From Branchiostoma lanceolatum (lineage: Eukaryota; Chordata; Leptocardii; Amphioxiformes; Branchiostomatidae), in the NCBI RefSeq assembly GCF_035083965.1, contig NC_089732.1:5409383-5473382 (forward strand): a stretch of 64,000 nucleotides of DNA, in the 5' to 3' direction. The stretch's first letter is position 1; every line of letters starts with the position of its first letter. Under the pieces are notes generated by a model. It was not told the origin of the DNA and did not search any database. It saw only the letters and a list, made by a program, of their open reading frames with translations. This document shows, in pieces, positions 37,527 through 49,156 of the stretch. The position numbers were made by a program, and so were the translations under genes.

Positions 37527-40500
37527 ATGGTCAAGCTTACACCGGAGCTAATCGCGCAGTCAGCGCAGTATGTCAACGCGGTCCGAGAGTATGAACTCGA
37601 TCTCAGAGGTAAAGTGGACGTCATTTTTCGCGCGCATGCTACAAAAGATGTGGTGTTTCTTTCCCTCCCCTGATGCCAAACAATTATAAAATATGTAATT
37701 TATGATCTAATATAACTCCCCAGACTTTTAACTACAGCTTTTTTACTGTATTGCTTCGTAAAATATATTTGACAGACTGACAAAAATTATAAACGTATAC
37801 AACGCATGAATGGGGAGGGGGGGGGGGGGGTACCTGACTGTTGTTACAACCCCAACATCTGCTTGGAGATTACTGAAACTAAAATGTTTAGGCAAAAGAT
37901 AAGATTTGTTGTCATCACTTCCCAAAGTTCCCATCCATAATTCTACTCCAGGTTACAAGATCCCAGTGTTGGAGAATCTTGGAGCAACTCTGGTGAGTAT
38001 AGTAATATTCATATCCTAAGTTGTTATAGATTGCAAAATTTATTAACATCAACGTCACAGTGTTGTAATTGCAGAATCACATTTTTTGCCCAACTACTAG
38101 TTCTAGGGAACAAATAATTGTAATACTGTGTAAATGCATTTAAGTCTCTGTGGTTTTTATTTCGCACTAAGTAGAAAATGGAGTGTTTGCGGTGGGTTTA
38201 AGTTCACGGCAGTGCTATAGTCACTTAGTACACGCATACTGCTACATTATTGGACAAAAATGTTTGCGGTGGCTGTAAGTTCGCAGTGAAACGTTCCCCG
38301 CGAAAACAGCGAACATAAAACCACCGCAAACATTGCTGCATTTACAGTATTCGATTTTAACCGTTTTCCTGTCATTAAAGTTAAATCTGTACTTACTTGT
38401 TTTCACTTTTCAGGATCAGTTTGACACCATTGACTTCTCGGACAATGAGATCAGGAAGCTGGAAGGTTTTCCCCTGCTGAAGAGGCTGCGCTCTCTGCTC
38501 ATGAACAACAACAGGATCTGGTAGGACTCAGACCTGACCTAACATACTTCACCCTTTCTTGATCTCAAGTCAAGGGGGTATAAATTTGTGTGTAATGATG
38601 ATTATGTATGCCTTACATGAGCAACTTGTGAGGCTATTGGCTAAAAAGTGGCATAGTCATCATTGCCATTTTTGTTTTTTAAATCTTAAGTGTTTTTTTG
38701 TCAATTTGGCCATGCTTTTTTCATAAAGCTGTTCATATTTTTACTACACAATGCCATAAATCGTCTGCTCAACTCCTGTTATTCTTTGTTCCTAATCATC
38801 ATTTCCTTGTGCTGCATTGAAGAAAAAAATTGTGAAGTGCAGTTAGTGGCATTACATTGTCTTACCATCTAAGATTGTTAGTAACATTTGATTACTTTCT
38901 ATGGTTTCTACAATATTTTATACTCTCTTCCAAATACCATTCTACTCTATCAGTCCATGTATGTATTTTATGTATACATGCACACGTGATGTGTGCATAC
39001 TACTGTAAATGCAGAAATGTTCGCTGTGGTTTTATGTTCATAGTTTTCGCGACAAAATCTTCAGCACTAACTTAAAAACTGACCTCAAAACTTGTGCCCA
39101 CCTATGGCTGTAGCGCTACTATTGTTTCAAACGCAAACTTGAAACCATTGCGAACACGCCATTTTCTCCCTTACCGCGAAACAAAAACCCAGCAAACAGT
39201 TCTGCATTCACAGTATTCTGCAATACCGAGCCAACTCCTGCGTACTAACCTTTACCCCCTGTTGCTGATCTCCTACAGCCGTATCGCTGAGGGTCTGGAA
39301 CAGAATCTGCCACGTTTACAGGAATTGATTTTGACCAATAATAATGTACAAGAACTGGTAAGCTGGCAAGAACAGATACCAACTACACTTGATACTACAT
39401 ACACTGCCCTATGGTCACGGAAGCGATATCCTTCTAGTATGAACTGTACCATACTTGAAAAACATATGAAATTAATTGTGTATCTACACATACTTGTGAA
39501 GTGAGAAAATTCTAGTTTGAGTTTGGAACTTTTGTGGATATACAATGTACCGTAAGCTGTTTGTAAAAAAAAAAATCTCAAGGAAAGTACTGAAAACCAA
39601 GAAAAAAGAGCTATGTTGTAACCACGTAAGATTTTTTTTCTTTCAGCTAGAGTTTAGTTCTTGTTGCCAATTTGCCTTCCTTTTCTTGGATGTTCTTCCT
39701 TTGCATTTCTACTCTAGGGAGATCTGGACCCACTTGCAGCATTCAAAAACCTGACACACCTTAGGTAAGTCTGTTCACTGCCTACTGGTGCCATACTTGA
39801 TTTGAAGCTGTAATAATCCATTTACGGGTATCAGAGTAAGTGTCACATTGGATAATGGTCCCATTTACCCAAACATTGGGAAATCACCAAGCAGATTTAG
39901 AGCTCAGTGTTTTGGGCATGTTTTTGTGGCATTTTGTACATCTTAAAAGTAATCCGAGTGGGCTGACAGAGTGAGTGTAAGTAAAAGTAATCCACAGTTT
40001 TAGCCTAGACCTAGGGCTTAGGCAAGGGCTGCAAAGACACACCCAAAACACTCAGCCTGAACCCTACATTACCACAGAGTACTACCATTGACAATTTTAT
40101 GTAACATATCATTTGTATGCAAATTTTTCCTCCACAGTTTGCTGAGAAACCCAGTGACCACCAAGGAACACTACAGGCTGTACGTGATCCACAAGATCCC
40201 CCAGCTCAGAGTACTGGACTTCCAGCGCATCCGTCTCAGGGTGAGTGTTGCAGCTCACAAAATTACAACTGTCCATGGTGTTAAGTTTGTTTGGAGGCAT
40301 CTTAAATCAAAGACTATGATATTTTTTAGAGAACTTCCCTCATTCGGTGTAATGAAATGTCAATAGATATTTAGTCTTAATAGATAAGTTAAAGATTTGG
40401 TCCATAGAGAGCAAATGTTTGTTTGAATCTTTGTTCATTCATGAGAAGCTCAAATCGGCATGCGGGCCGCATTTCATTGAGGTCATGAGGGAAGCGGTAA

Positions 40501-41661
40501 AGGTCAGATAACGTATAACAGAGGTGCAGATTACATCATTTAAGTCCTAGTAACTCTATCAACGGATCATTACCTATACATGGTACAAAACATATAGCAG
40601 AGTGAAGGCTGAGAAGAATACTCTTTGCTTTTGAGGCAAGTGAAAATTTCTGAAAACTGTTTTCCCCGGAAGATCCACCACACCGAAGAAAAAAGTATTG
40701 TCTGCAAGGACTGTTCATTTTTCCTTCTAGGAGCGAGAGGCAGCTGAAAGAACATTCAAGGGCAAGAAGGGAGAGAAACTGGCCAGGGAAATAGGCAAGA
40801 AGTCAAAAACGTAAGATTTAAGAGTTTCTAGTATTAATCCTTTGAATGATTATTTATGGATCCCCAACGTTGGAAAACTGTCTAATCAACTCAACATTTG
40901 GCAATTTTTTTTCAATCACCTTTATGTGAATGTGTTAATTGATGTGTGATGTTATTGCTGTTAACATTGTTCAATGTTTGTGTGAAGCTTTACCCCAGGA
41001 GCTCCTATTGCGGGAGTGAAGAGAACAGGACCCTCACCGCAGGACGTGGAAGCTATCAAGGTAAACGGGTCATGTTCCAATTCTTTTTTGTCATTGCCTT
41101 ACTCTTTCAAAAAGCCACAATTCTCACAAACATGCTAGAATGGTGTCAATTTTGGTTCATTTCTTTGGATACTGCGGTCATAAAACTTAAAATCACTGCT
41201 AGTATTGTTGGCTATGACCAACTGACTCTCATGCCAACAAGATATTCTATTAGACTCATCTGTTCACATGTTGAGCACCTTGTTAAATGTATTTAATGTA
41301 TTTTCTGTCTGGTGATGTACAGAAAGCCATAACTGAGGCGACATCGCTGGAGGAAGTAGATCGTCTGCAGAGATTACTGCAGGCTGGACAGGTACCAGGC
41401 AAGGACAAGAGACATCCGAGGGCTGAAGGTATCCTTTTAACTTAAGTGTGTCTCTCCAAGACTGTAGATTTTCAGACATACAAATTTCATTATGACACTA
41501 TTATTAAGAGGTTCATATGTATTTAAAGAACTCATTGATGCATCTAGTACTCGTCTCATGGTTTTCACTTCATTTGTTACTTAACTTTGTGTTTTTCTTT
41601 CAAAGGTGGTGTAGAGGAAGAAGAGGAGGAGATGGAAATGGACATGCAGAATGGAAAGTAG
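37527..41661 (+). CDS. SNRPA1: U2 small nuclear ribonucleoprotein A'
   Basis: Spliceosomal protein whose leucine-rich repeats clamp U2 snRNP B'' on stem-loop IV of U2 snRNA. Exons: 37527-37608, 37952-37992, 38414-38520, 39279-39357, 39718-39764, 40138-40240, 40731-40810, 40988-41060, 41323-41428, 41606-41661; 774 nt, 257 aa (human 255). MVKLTPELIAQSAQYVNAVR begins the LRR domain, followed by IPVLENLGATLDQFDTIDFS, NEIRKLEGFPLLKRL, LILTNNNVQEL, GDLDPLAAFKNLTHL and LLRNPVTTKEHYRLYVI. The C-terminal half has a basic KGKKGEKLAREIGKKSKT, the conserved GPSPQDVEAIKKAI and an acidic tail. All phases close. Introns carry two TIR elements. Confidence 0.97.
38124..38350. repeat. TIR element, actgtaaatgca family, copy 3
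   Basis: Begins tactgtgtaaatgcatttaa and ends acattgctgcatttacagta. The interior has tgcggtgggtttaagttc and ccgcgaaaacagcgaacata. In SNRPA1 intron 2. Confidence 0.7.
39001..39215. repeat. TIR element, actgtaaatgca family, copy 4
   Basis: Begins tactgtaaatgcagaaatgt and ends cagttctgcattcacagta, a nearly perfect inverted pair. In SNRPA1 intron 3, about 60 bp before exon 4. Confidence 0.7.
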
Positions 41662-42140
41662 TCATCAAAGTTTTTGTTCACTAGTATTTTGACCAACTAG
41701 ATGGAAACAGGTTACTTTGATTAACTGAAAACTTCAGTTTGATATATTGATAATTTTCTAACACAAATTCGACATGTACAAAGTTAGTTTTGTTCTTTTG
41801 TATTCTATGTTGAGTTTGGTTGATTAACAATCGGTATCCTTTTGAGTAGATTGATCATGCCTGCTTAAAACCAGTTGTCAAATTTATTCTCAAATCAAGC
41901 CCTGTAAGGGTACTAGCCAGCCAATGCCTAAGTTTTGTCAACTATTTGAGATAGAGAAGTACAAAGAGAAAACTTATTTTTTTCGCATTATCAAAGTGTA
42001 GATGAGAATGGCATTGTATATGCAGATACTACAGGTGGTGATGTAAGTCAATACTTTTAGTTTCCTTTGTTACAAGATACACCATCTTCAAGCTTCACAA
42101 CTATCCATTGATGAATTGTAGTAGGAGTAGGTCTGACTAA

Positions 42141-42146
42141 AATAAA
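42141..42146 (+). promoter_or_regulatory. Poly(A) signal AATAAA of SNRPA1
   Basis: AATAAA lies 480 bases after the SNRPA1 stop and is followed by a GT-rich stretch (ccttttt gttgtgttgtg). Confidence 0.6.
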
Positions 42147-42896
42147 GACATCACATAAGATGTAAAAGTCCTTTTTGTTGTGTTGTGCATATGTTGGTTG
42201 GCTGCCTATCACGGACCATTTCCTCACCTATTCAGCTTGCTGTTATGTTTAACTGCACTCATACTGTGTTAGTGTAGACCAGGTTTGCTACATGTTGATA
42301 CAAAATGCAAGTTCAAGAAGGTAGCAAAGGATGGTGGACCACTGAATGGTGTTGGGGTCTAACAGTAACAGAACGTTTAGGTTGGAATGTAGGGAATGAT
42401 ATATAGAAACACAGTTTTGGGCCAATGATCACTATTTGAGTCAAATTGATACTGATATTGGACTAAGAAATACACCACCATTTTCACGCGTACACTCACA
42501 CTACAATCAACGATAGTATGACAATTAGCGGTTTGACCAATGAGAGAGTGGCTGCATGTTGTCAAATATTTGCATTTTTTTACATGTCAAGAAAACCAAA
42601 TGGTAGTATAAAAGTATAATAATCTCTCTCTCTATCCAATTTAACGTCTTTTGTTCTCCATCATGTGGGGGTTAGACGTGCTTGCACATGGATGGGGAAG
42701 CCCCAGAACTCCTCATCAAGTGCAAGTCCTTTTTTGTAGCAAGAGTTTTTACGGCTGGAATAATGTATATGCATATACATGTCGTGCTTCACTGAACATT
42801 GTCACCATTCTTCACGCCATACTATTGTTTGTACTTTCAAAGATTATAAAGCAATGAGATGTTTGATACCACACTTTCATAATGCAACCTGTCATG

Positions 42897-42902
42897 TTTA
42901 TT
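42897..42902 (-). promoter_or_regulatory. Candidate poly(A) signal of Roc-COR-Death copy A
   Basis: TTTATT (AATAAA on the minus strand) lies about 285 bases after the stop. The same motif is kept at 49329-49334 in copy B. Confidence 0.45.
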
Positions 42903-43184
42903 TAAATATGTTTATCCAATATAAAGAGGCTGTTATTCAATAACTTGTTAACATGGGAACATAGTCCTACCTGCAAACAAGTGAAGAAATGTTACTTATC
43001 ACCTATCCACGATTACGTAAGCAGAAATAACTCTACTCTCATCCTGGTGTGTACACAAATGATCTCCCACTCCAACACGTTTTAGCTGATATAATTTACT
43101 TACAATATTGCAGAATGTGAATATAGAATAAATCCCATACTCAGCTAAGGTACAATCTCTAGCTCTGGATTTACAATCTGTTCA

Positions 43185-46100
43185 TTAAGTCGTTTCTTGT
43201 GATTCGACACTAGTAGGTAGAAGCAGTTCAGCGGCATCCACCCTGTCTATGTCTAGCAAAGCCCTGTGGATCTGGTCTGAGTTAGCTGTTGGTGTGTTCT
43301 TATGATACATTTCCAGAACCATCTCTGTCGGGTTGTGTTTGCTCTCGATGTAGCAGATGTCCTGGAAGCACAGCCCCAGTTCGTCAGCCAGTGCCTTCCA
43401 GTTGTTCCCAAAGATGGGTGCGGGAGGGTCCAGGAGGATGGACAGGTGTTGAAGCGTCTTGGGGTCCACGAGGCCACTGCCACCTGTGAGGGAGCAACAA
43501 CTTCTATCTTTAGCCTGAGAAAACATGCTGTTGCATCAAATAGATATACACCATTCTATTTATATAATATGTACTATACAGGCAACTCTGTTTTCGATAG
43601 GACAAAAATCAAGCTTGTATAAAATAAGAAAAAGCTACTTACTTTTCTGTTCAGACGTTTTACTGCTTTCTTCTGCACTCGTCGATAGCGCAACATCCCA
43701 ACTTGACTGCTGTAAGAATGAACGGTTCTTTTGTAGGTTATTCTATATCTTACTGGACGTATATACGTTGGGAAAGGAATTGAAAGAAAATATGCTAATT
43801 GCCAACGGTTAACAAATACCTGCATCAAACTTCACACACCACACTTCTGGCTCAATGTTAAATTACTAAGATTAAAACCACTGAGAGTACTCACATTTTC
43901 TCCGAGGTCCACCTTAAAGGCATTGCCTCGGCACATCAGAGTTGTTTTCTCCCCGGGTCGTGGGAGCTCTTCGTCATGTCCTGCTACCCTCAGGATGTGT
44001 GGAGGAGGACGGTCTTTCTCTCCTTTGCGTTTGTTGAGTGATCTGCATGCTGGGCATGGAAGCCCCACTGTGTAGTTCAGGTAAGGGAAGTCTCTGTCTC
44101 GGATCTGCTGCAAGTCCTTGTGAAGTCTGGACAGTAGAGAATGAGGACCTCTGTTTGGAGCACATTTGACGGTGACCTGGATCATGTTCTGCTCCACGGA
44201 TGGACACACGATCTCCACGTTGTAGTAGAAATCATGTCCCTGATAGAATCTGCCCACATTTCTGTAGACATCTCGGTCGGCACCACGACCAAGGTCATGG
44301 GTCTTCTGTGATATTGACAAACATCGGGCAAGCAGGCGGAGGAAGATGGCCTCTGGATGGAACTTGTAGAATTTGAAGTAGAGAACCGTGTCCGATTCTG
44401 CGGTGTCCCAGAATGCTGAACCACCATGGTCAGTCTTCTCTTGCTCGGTGCCTTTCTTGGGCATGATCTCTTCATTAGTCTCGAGAAGCAAGGGTACGAG
44501 ATACTGCTCTTGATCGATGGGGCACAGAATGTCATATCTCTCGAACAGGGCGATGGCGGAAAGGAAATTCTCTGCTGTCAGGAATTTCCATACTCTGCGC
44601 AAAGAACTGACGTGAACGATTCCAAGCTCATGGTCATCACAATCAAGCTCCACAAGCTCTACGACAAGCTGAACCAACGCTGTCAGATCCAAGACTACAA
44701 CATCACCCATGACCTTAAGCTCTCCGATTTCATCGTAAAACTTCAGCATCTGCTCAAAATCTTCTCCCTCATCTTTTGCCTCTACAACACCTTCCTGTCT
44801 CAGCTTGTCGAACAAAGTACGTTTGTCCAGTAGACACGTGGCTTTGGAACTGCATTTGTACTTGTTGACGAAGTCGCTGACTTTGAGCCACTTGATAGGA
44901 AAGTGCCTCTTGGATTGGAACGACGAAGCGGTGACTTCCATGATGGTTTTTCGCAGGAGACGCGCCTGGGGATCTTGACGGAGTGGTAGAGAGTTCTCCA
45001 CAGAGAATAGAATGTCTTTGTTGTTGTCTGGTTTCCCCACAATCAACTGAGCGAAGTTTTCATTACTAAGCAATGCCTTGCTCACCTTGCTCGATAGAAA
45101 CTTTCTTCTCTCTATCGGCAAACTGTTTGTATGTGTTCCGACAATGAAAATGTGAGGATTGGGGTTTTGTACGTGGACTATCACAGACTGGACCCAGGAG
45201 CAAATACGCCTGATGTAGTCTGGCTCCTGTTCTAATCGTTCCATGTTGAAGACAATGAGGTGAATGGAGAGATTCGATAAGAACAGATGGTGTGTGCAAT
45301 GATAGACAGTATCTCCAGCAAAATCAATTAGGGTAAACCTAAGAGGCAAATCCTTGACTTGTTTTAAGGATTTGATGGTCCTGCCAACTAGAACTGCCGG
45401 ATAGCTTCCCGTTTCTTGATTTGCCCAATACACCCTTTGTCTTTCTTTATGTACAAGAATAAGCATAGCAACCATGTTCGGCACCATGTAATAAGAATCT
45501 TTCCATGTGGATGGTAGAACCATCCGCCAGCCAAAGAACCACTGACCCATGGCAATACCGTAGACAAAACCTATTGGGCCCATGAAGATCTTTAACTGAA
45601 GACCACGAATTTGGGAATTGCATAGTTTTTCAATGATATGATAGCACGCAGTGTCTGTTGCACCAAATGCAAAACCACCTATAAAACTGAGTATGTAATC
45701 TATATGTTGGCTGACGTCGATCACAACATTCGCGATACCACAAAATACCGGTAGCAGCACTACTAATGTCAGAGCTAAGTATCTGTTATATGACATGACG
45801 CCCAATAGACCGGCGGCAGCGAAAAGACATGTTGGCCCATCTATATTCCAGTGTGTAAACCACTGGTATAGATGTGAAGGTATGTCGTCGTAAAGTAGTT
45901 GTGTAGGCGGGCACATGAGGCAGAAGGCCATGGCTATGCCAGGTTTTACCCCCATCGGCCATGGAATTACAAGGACAAACGAAATGATCACTGTGGCCAT
46001 TGCAAACATAAGATACTGAAGACAGGGGTACCCTACTGACTGCTCGTTCCCGAATAAGAAGAAGATATTGAGAAAGCCATTTCTTCTTACATACCAATCG

Positions 46101-46676
46101 ACGATGGTGTGTATTATACTTATATAGATTCCATCATTCTTTCTTTGGCCGAACAATTTCACAATCCCTGTTATCAGTAAAAATGAGACACCAAATCCCA
46201 GTTGAAAACCGACTGATCCCGGAACTATGGTGATCATCGCAACGGTTAGCGCATAGTTCAACAACGCAGTCACGACTGGAAGATTCACTATGGACCTAGC
46301 CTGTTTAAAAATTTCTTGGGCTACATACAGGGCGCGGCCGGTATTATATCTACTGTAAGGTCCTTCTTTTACTGTTTGCCAAGCTCCATTGACCTCCGTT
46401 ACATCTTTTTGTACCAAATCAAACTCAAGTCCTTTAGTCGCTTCTTCAGCGGGATTAAAAGACTTATCGAGCAGGTGTTTTTCCAGACTTGTCTTGCCAG
46501 CTCTGGCATCTCCGAGGAACGAAACGGTGCTGTGTCGGGCTGGTAGGCTTGCATTAGGGGCATCTTGTTGAAAAACGTCCCTCACAACAGTGGAGCGTGC
46601 TAGACTATGAGTCGGGAGGAAGTTCAAGTTGAGTTCACTGTTGACTGTCTGCCACGGTTGATTTGCTATCAGCGAA
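43185..46676 (-). CDS. Membrane Roc-COR GTPase with Death domain, copy A (5' end uncertain)
   Basis: Exons: 43895-46676, 43643-43709, 43185-43483, plus an uncertain first exon (see 48789-48868). Order of parts: Roc P-loop GDARAGKT (46490-46513) and switch-like EATKGLEFDLV; then a hydrophobic insert of about 280 residues (45449-46282), probably eight or nine membrane spans; then G3 LIDFAGD (DFAG 45314-45325), a G4-like FIVGTHTN, and a COR region (FPIKWLKVSDFVNKYK, LFDKLRQEGVVE, VVVLDLTALVQLVVELV). A 22-codon Ser-rich linker exon and a Death domain (LSILLDPPAPIFGNNWKALA, SKHNPTEMVLEMY) resembling those of UNC5 and NF-kB follow. In Roco proteins Roc binds GTP and COR dimerises, while Death domains recruit partners. 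A role as a membrane immune or death-signalling receptor is inference. No ATG lies in frame ahead of the P-loop within the big exon. Confidence 0.82.
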
Positions 46677-47577
46677 CTTCTTTTGGTTGAGCTGCATGGC
46701 GTAAGAAGAACAAAATGTTTGGTGGTGTGAAGTGTTCATAAGAAGAATAAGTAATCGGAAGTATGTACCAAGGCCAACTTCATCTTAATTTTATGGATAA
46801 CATCCGCTCGGCTCCACGGAAATCCTGAACTTGCCGACTCATATTGCCGCAAAAAGCCAGCATTGTGCCGGCTTGTCGTAAAACTCGTTATGTACTATTA
46901 CAAAATACGACGTCAGCATCAAAGTGAAAACTGGGGGCGTAATTGTGGATTGGTATGCCATCGACGTTGGCGTTGTTTGCTTGATACAATGTTTTCTGTT
47001 GTTCAATTCGCAATACCAGCTATGTAGTCCTGTGGTTTAGCAGCATTTATTCGCTGATTTCCCCCCCCCCCTCGCATTAGTTTTAGGATATCCAGAAGAT
47101 ATCATCCATAAAACTAAGATGGTGTGGCCTAAGGAACAAATTCATCAAAGGTTTCTCGAGTTATGCTCTTGACATACATACAGACCCACCCTACAGCTGG
47201 CCCAACCGAAAACATAATCTTCTCGGCGAAGATAACTACAAACGAACCCAGGGATCCCAAACTTCCTCCAGGATAGCGTCAAGCATGTCTCGTGATGGTT
47301 GAAATCTTCATTTTTTCGGATCCGTGTGTGTCCCAAAATGTGATAACTTTTCTTGGCTTTTCTTTGCTTGGCTTGACTAGGGAAATCTATATACATTTTC
47401 ATTTGTTATGTTCCTATCCACGTGCACAAGCCAGAAACAAAACACTGATGACAGTAAGCATGACGTAGTATTGATCTTAAATGATTATCAAAAGAAAGCT
47501 GCGCTCTTCCGTGTTGTTTTTTTAGGATAGAAATAGAGACGTGTGTACGAGTCGTTCACATTGTCACGTTACCAGTG

Positions 47578-47628
47578 CCATTAAAAAAAGCAGAAGTGAA
47601 TTCCATTTCACTTCCGCTTTTTTAGTGG
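47578..47628. repeat. Hairpin with near-perfect 22-bp arms
   Basis: ccattaaaaaaagcagaagt pairs with acttccgcttttttagtgg with two mismatches, flanked by further pairing of cacgtta and gatcacgtaa. A small fold-back element or structured spacer. Confidence 0.6.
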
Positions 47629-48788
47629 TTTTGATCACGTAACTATGTGAACTAGCTTTCGACAAAGAACCGTTAACATAAACCTTTCCCGTTTCGTATT
47701 TTGAGTCCTCTCATCATGAGACACACGTATTCAGAACTTTTCATCATTAATTATGCAAATTGGGTTATGATTTGAGGAATTAGCATATCGCTGTGTTTAT
47801 TATTACCTAAGGTATCTATATGCCAAAAACCATCATGATGACACTTCATCATCTCTTTCCTGTATATCATATTCTCCTCCAAAGTCTCCATCAAAAACAG
47901 CCCCTGCAGTTCCACAAAAGGTGCACGGGTATCCAAATATATACCACTTTTTTTCTTTCCGAGACAAAGAGCTATCTGCAACCTAAAAGACTGACCACAA
48001 GATATCCAACAGAGAGCGGCTATATGGCCATACTTGAACTTCGTTTTGCTGACACCAACTCGTCACCAGATATCGTAAATATCATTCGCAACGTCTCATG
48101 TTTCTGCAATAGTTGCCACGACTGAGACCGGTGTACTGTAAATCCTACATGACAATCTGCGCATCACTGTAAAAGACACCACATGTGCATTCCGGTATTA
48201 TATATAATGCAATACAATCGACACGGTTACAACGCACGTACCCAAACTCTTGTGTAAGGTTTAGTTTCAATCTGTCGGTCAATCAATAAATAGTTTCTAC
48301 CAACGATTGGCAACCATTCGGTGTAGTGAAGTACATGCGATTCTCCGCATTATGGCACTGTACGTAGCATTTGAATTAATTATACCATCACCCTGACTTG
48401 AATTATCACATGAACTTGGGGAGGGGTTGAAACACGGAAGCAAGAGAATATTTCAAACTTCGGCAGAGGGAAAGGTAGATAACGACAGAGAATATTTGAT
48501 ACCAACGCTAACAGTTTATCAATCTCTCGTTGTCTTTCTTGTGACGTGACGTACGTGATCGTATACTCACTTATCTCCTGTGTCGTGCGTCCCTGGTGCC
48601 TTTACACCTACTGATTTCCTTACAGCAGCCCGATCTTGCTAAAAGATCACACGTCACCCGCAAACCTCGTGACTTCTAGTTGACAAGTACGGTGCGTCAT
48701 ATCAGGAAGTGTTTCTCATTGTCGTTGAAAAGCATGATGGTAGGCAGGTATCGAAACCTGTCGAGAAGTTTTGAGGAAATCTACTTAC

Positions 48789-48868
48789 TTAAGTTCCTCA
48801 AACTTCTTGATAGGTGTCAAGAGCTGCGACACGTAAATTCGAACAGCAGCTCTTATTTTGGCAGCCAA
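48789..48868 (-). pseudogene. Candidate first exon of Roc-COR-Death copy A, ATG replaced by TTG
   Basis: Read on the minus strand, GACAAG-TTG-GCTGCC aligns with GACAAG-ATG-GCTGCC at the start of copy B. The frame stays open for 26 codons plus two bases to a donor AA|GTAAGT, the phase the big exon of copy A needs. Joined, the coding length would be 3228 nt, a multiple of three. There is no in-frame ATG upstream before a stop. A second relic matching the end of copy B's exon 1 (ACAGGAGATAA|GTGAGT) lies at 48571. Either the start was lost, or translation begins at TTG or in an unseen exon. Confidence 0.4.
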
Positions 48869-49156
48869 CTTGTCAGGAAGAGAACAAGGTTGAACTGGCG
48901 TTTCTACGTTAACTTAGTGACAGTGGCGTCGTACCGTTTGCTTTTTCTTCCGCGCCACAACCCGTTTTGCGACCGATCCATGATTCTCAACCATAAGGGG
49001 GGGGGGGGGGGGGGGGATATCAGGTCAGGTCGCCTGAAATTGCATCTATGAAGAGGTTAACGTTATTTTTCCTGTGTTATGCTATCAAAATTTCGCCCTT
49101 TTTCTCATGTCATGATTGTATATTGGTGAAAAGTAAATCCTGTCCCCAACATTCCA

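Larger units (their letters stand above)
42592..46676 (-). repeat. Tandem duplication unit A (Roc-COR-Death copy A)
   Basis: From about 42592 the sequence matches 49157 onward: the same 3' flank, Death exon, introns and linker exon, then the large exon. Apart from small indels the non-coding parts are nearly identical, which points to a recent segmental duplication or later gene conversion. The unit offset is about 6.4-6.6 kb. Confidence 0.85.
46677..49156. other. Spacer between the two Roc-COR-Death copies
   Basis: Contains a degraded 5' exon region of copy A (48571-48868), a hairpin (47578-47628), a dispersed repeat at about 47140-47240 shared with 225-345, and an 18-base G run at about 48998-49016. 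No other gene is recognised. Open frames at 47820-48125 and 48680-49051 lack homology. Confidence 0.55.

Noticed and set aside
46677-46697. ATG just upstream of the big exon of copy A (46695) as its start codon
   Set aside because: Read straight into the exon it is out of frame with the Roc domain.
48998-49016. Long G run, with similar runs at 37816 and 58090 (C)
   Set aside because: Homopolymers of uncertain length, prone to sequencing error. No G-quadruplex claim is made from a single run.
48680-49051. 123-codon plus-strand open frame
   Set aside because: No homology. It overlaps the relic first exon of copy A on the other strand and runs into a G homopolymer.
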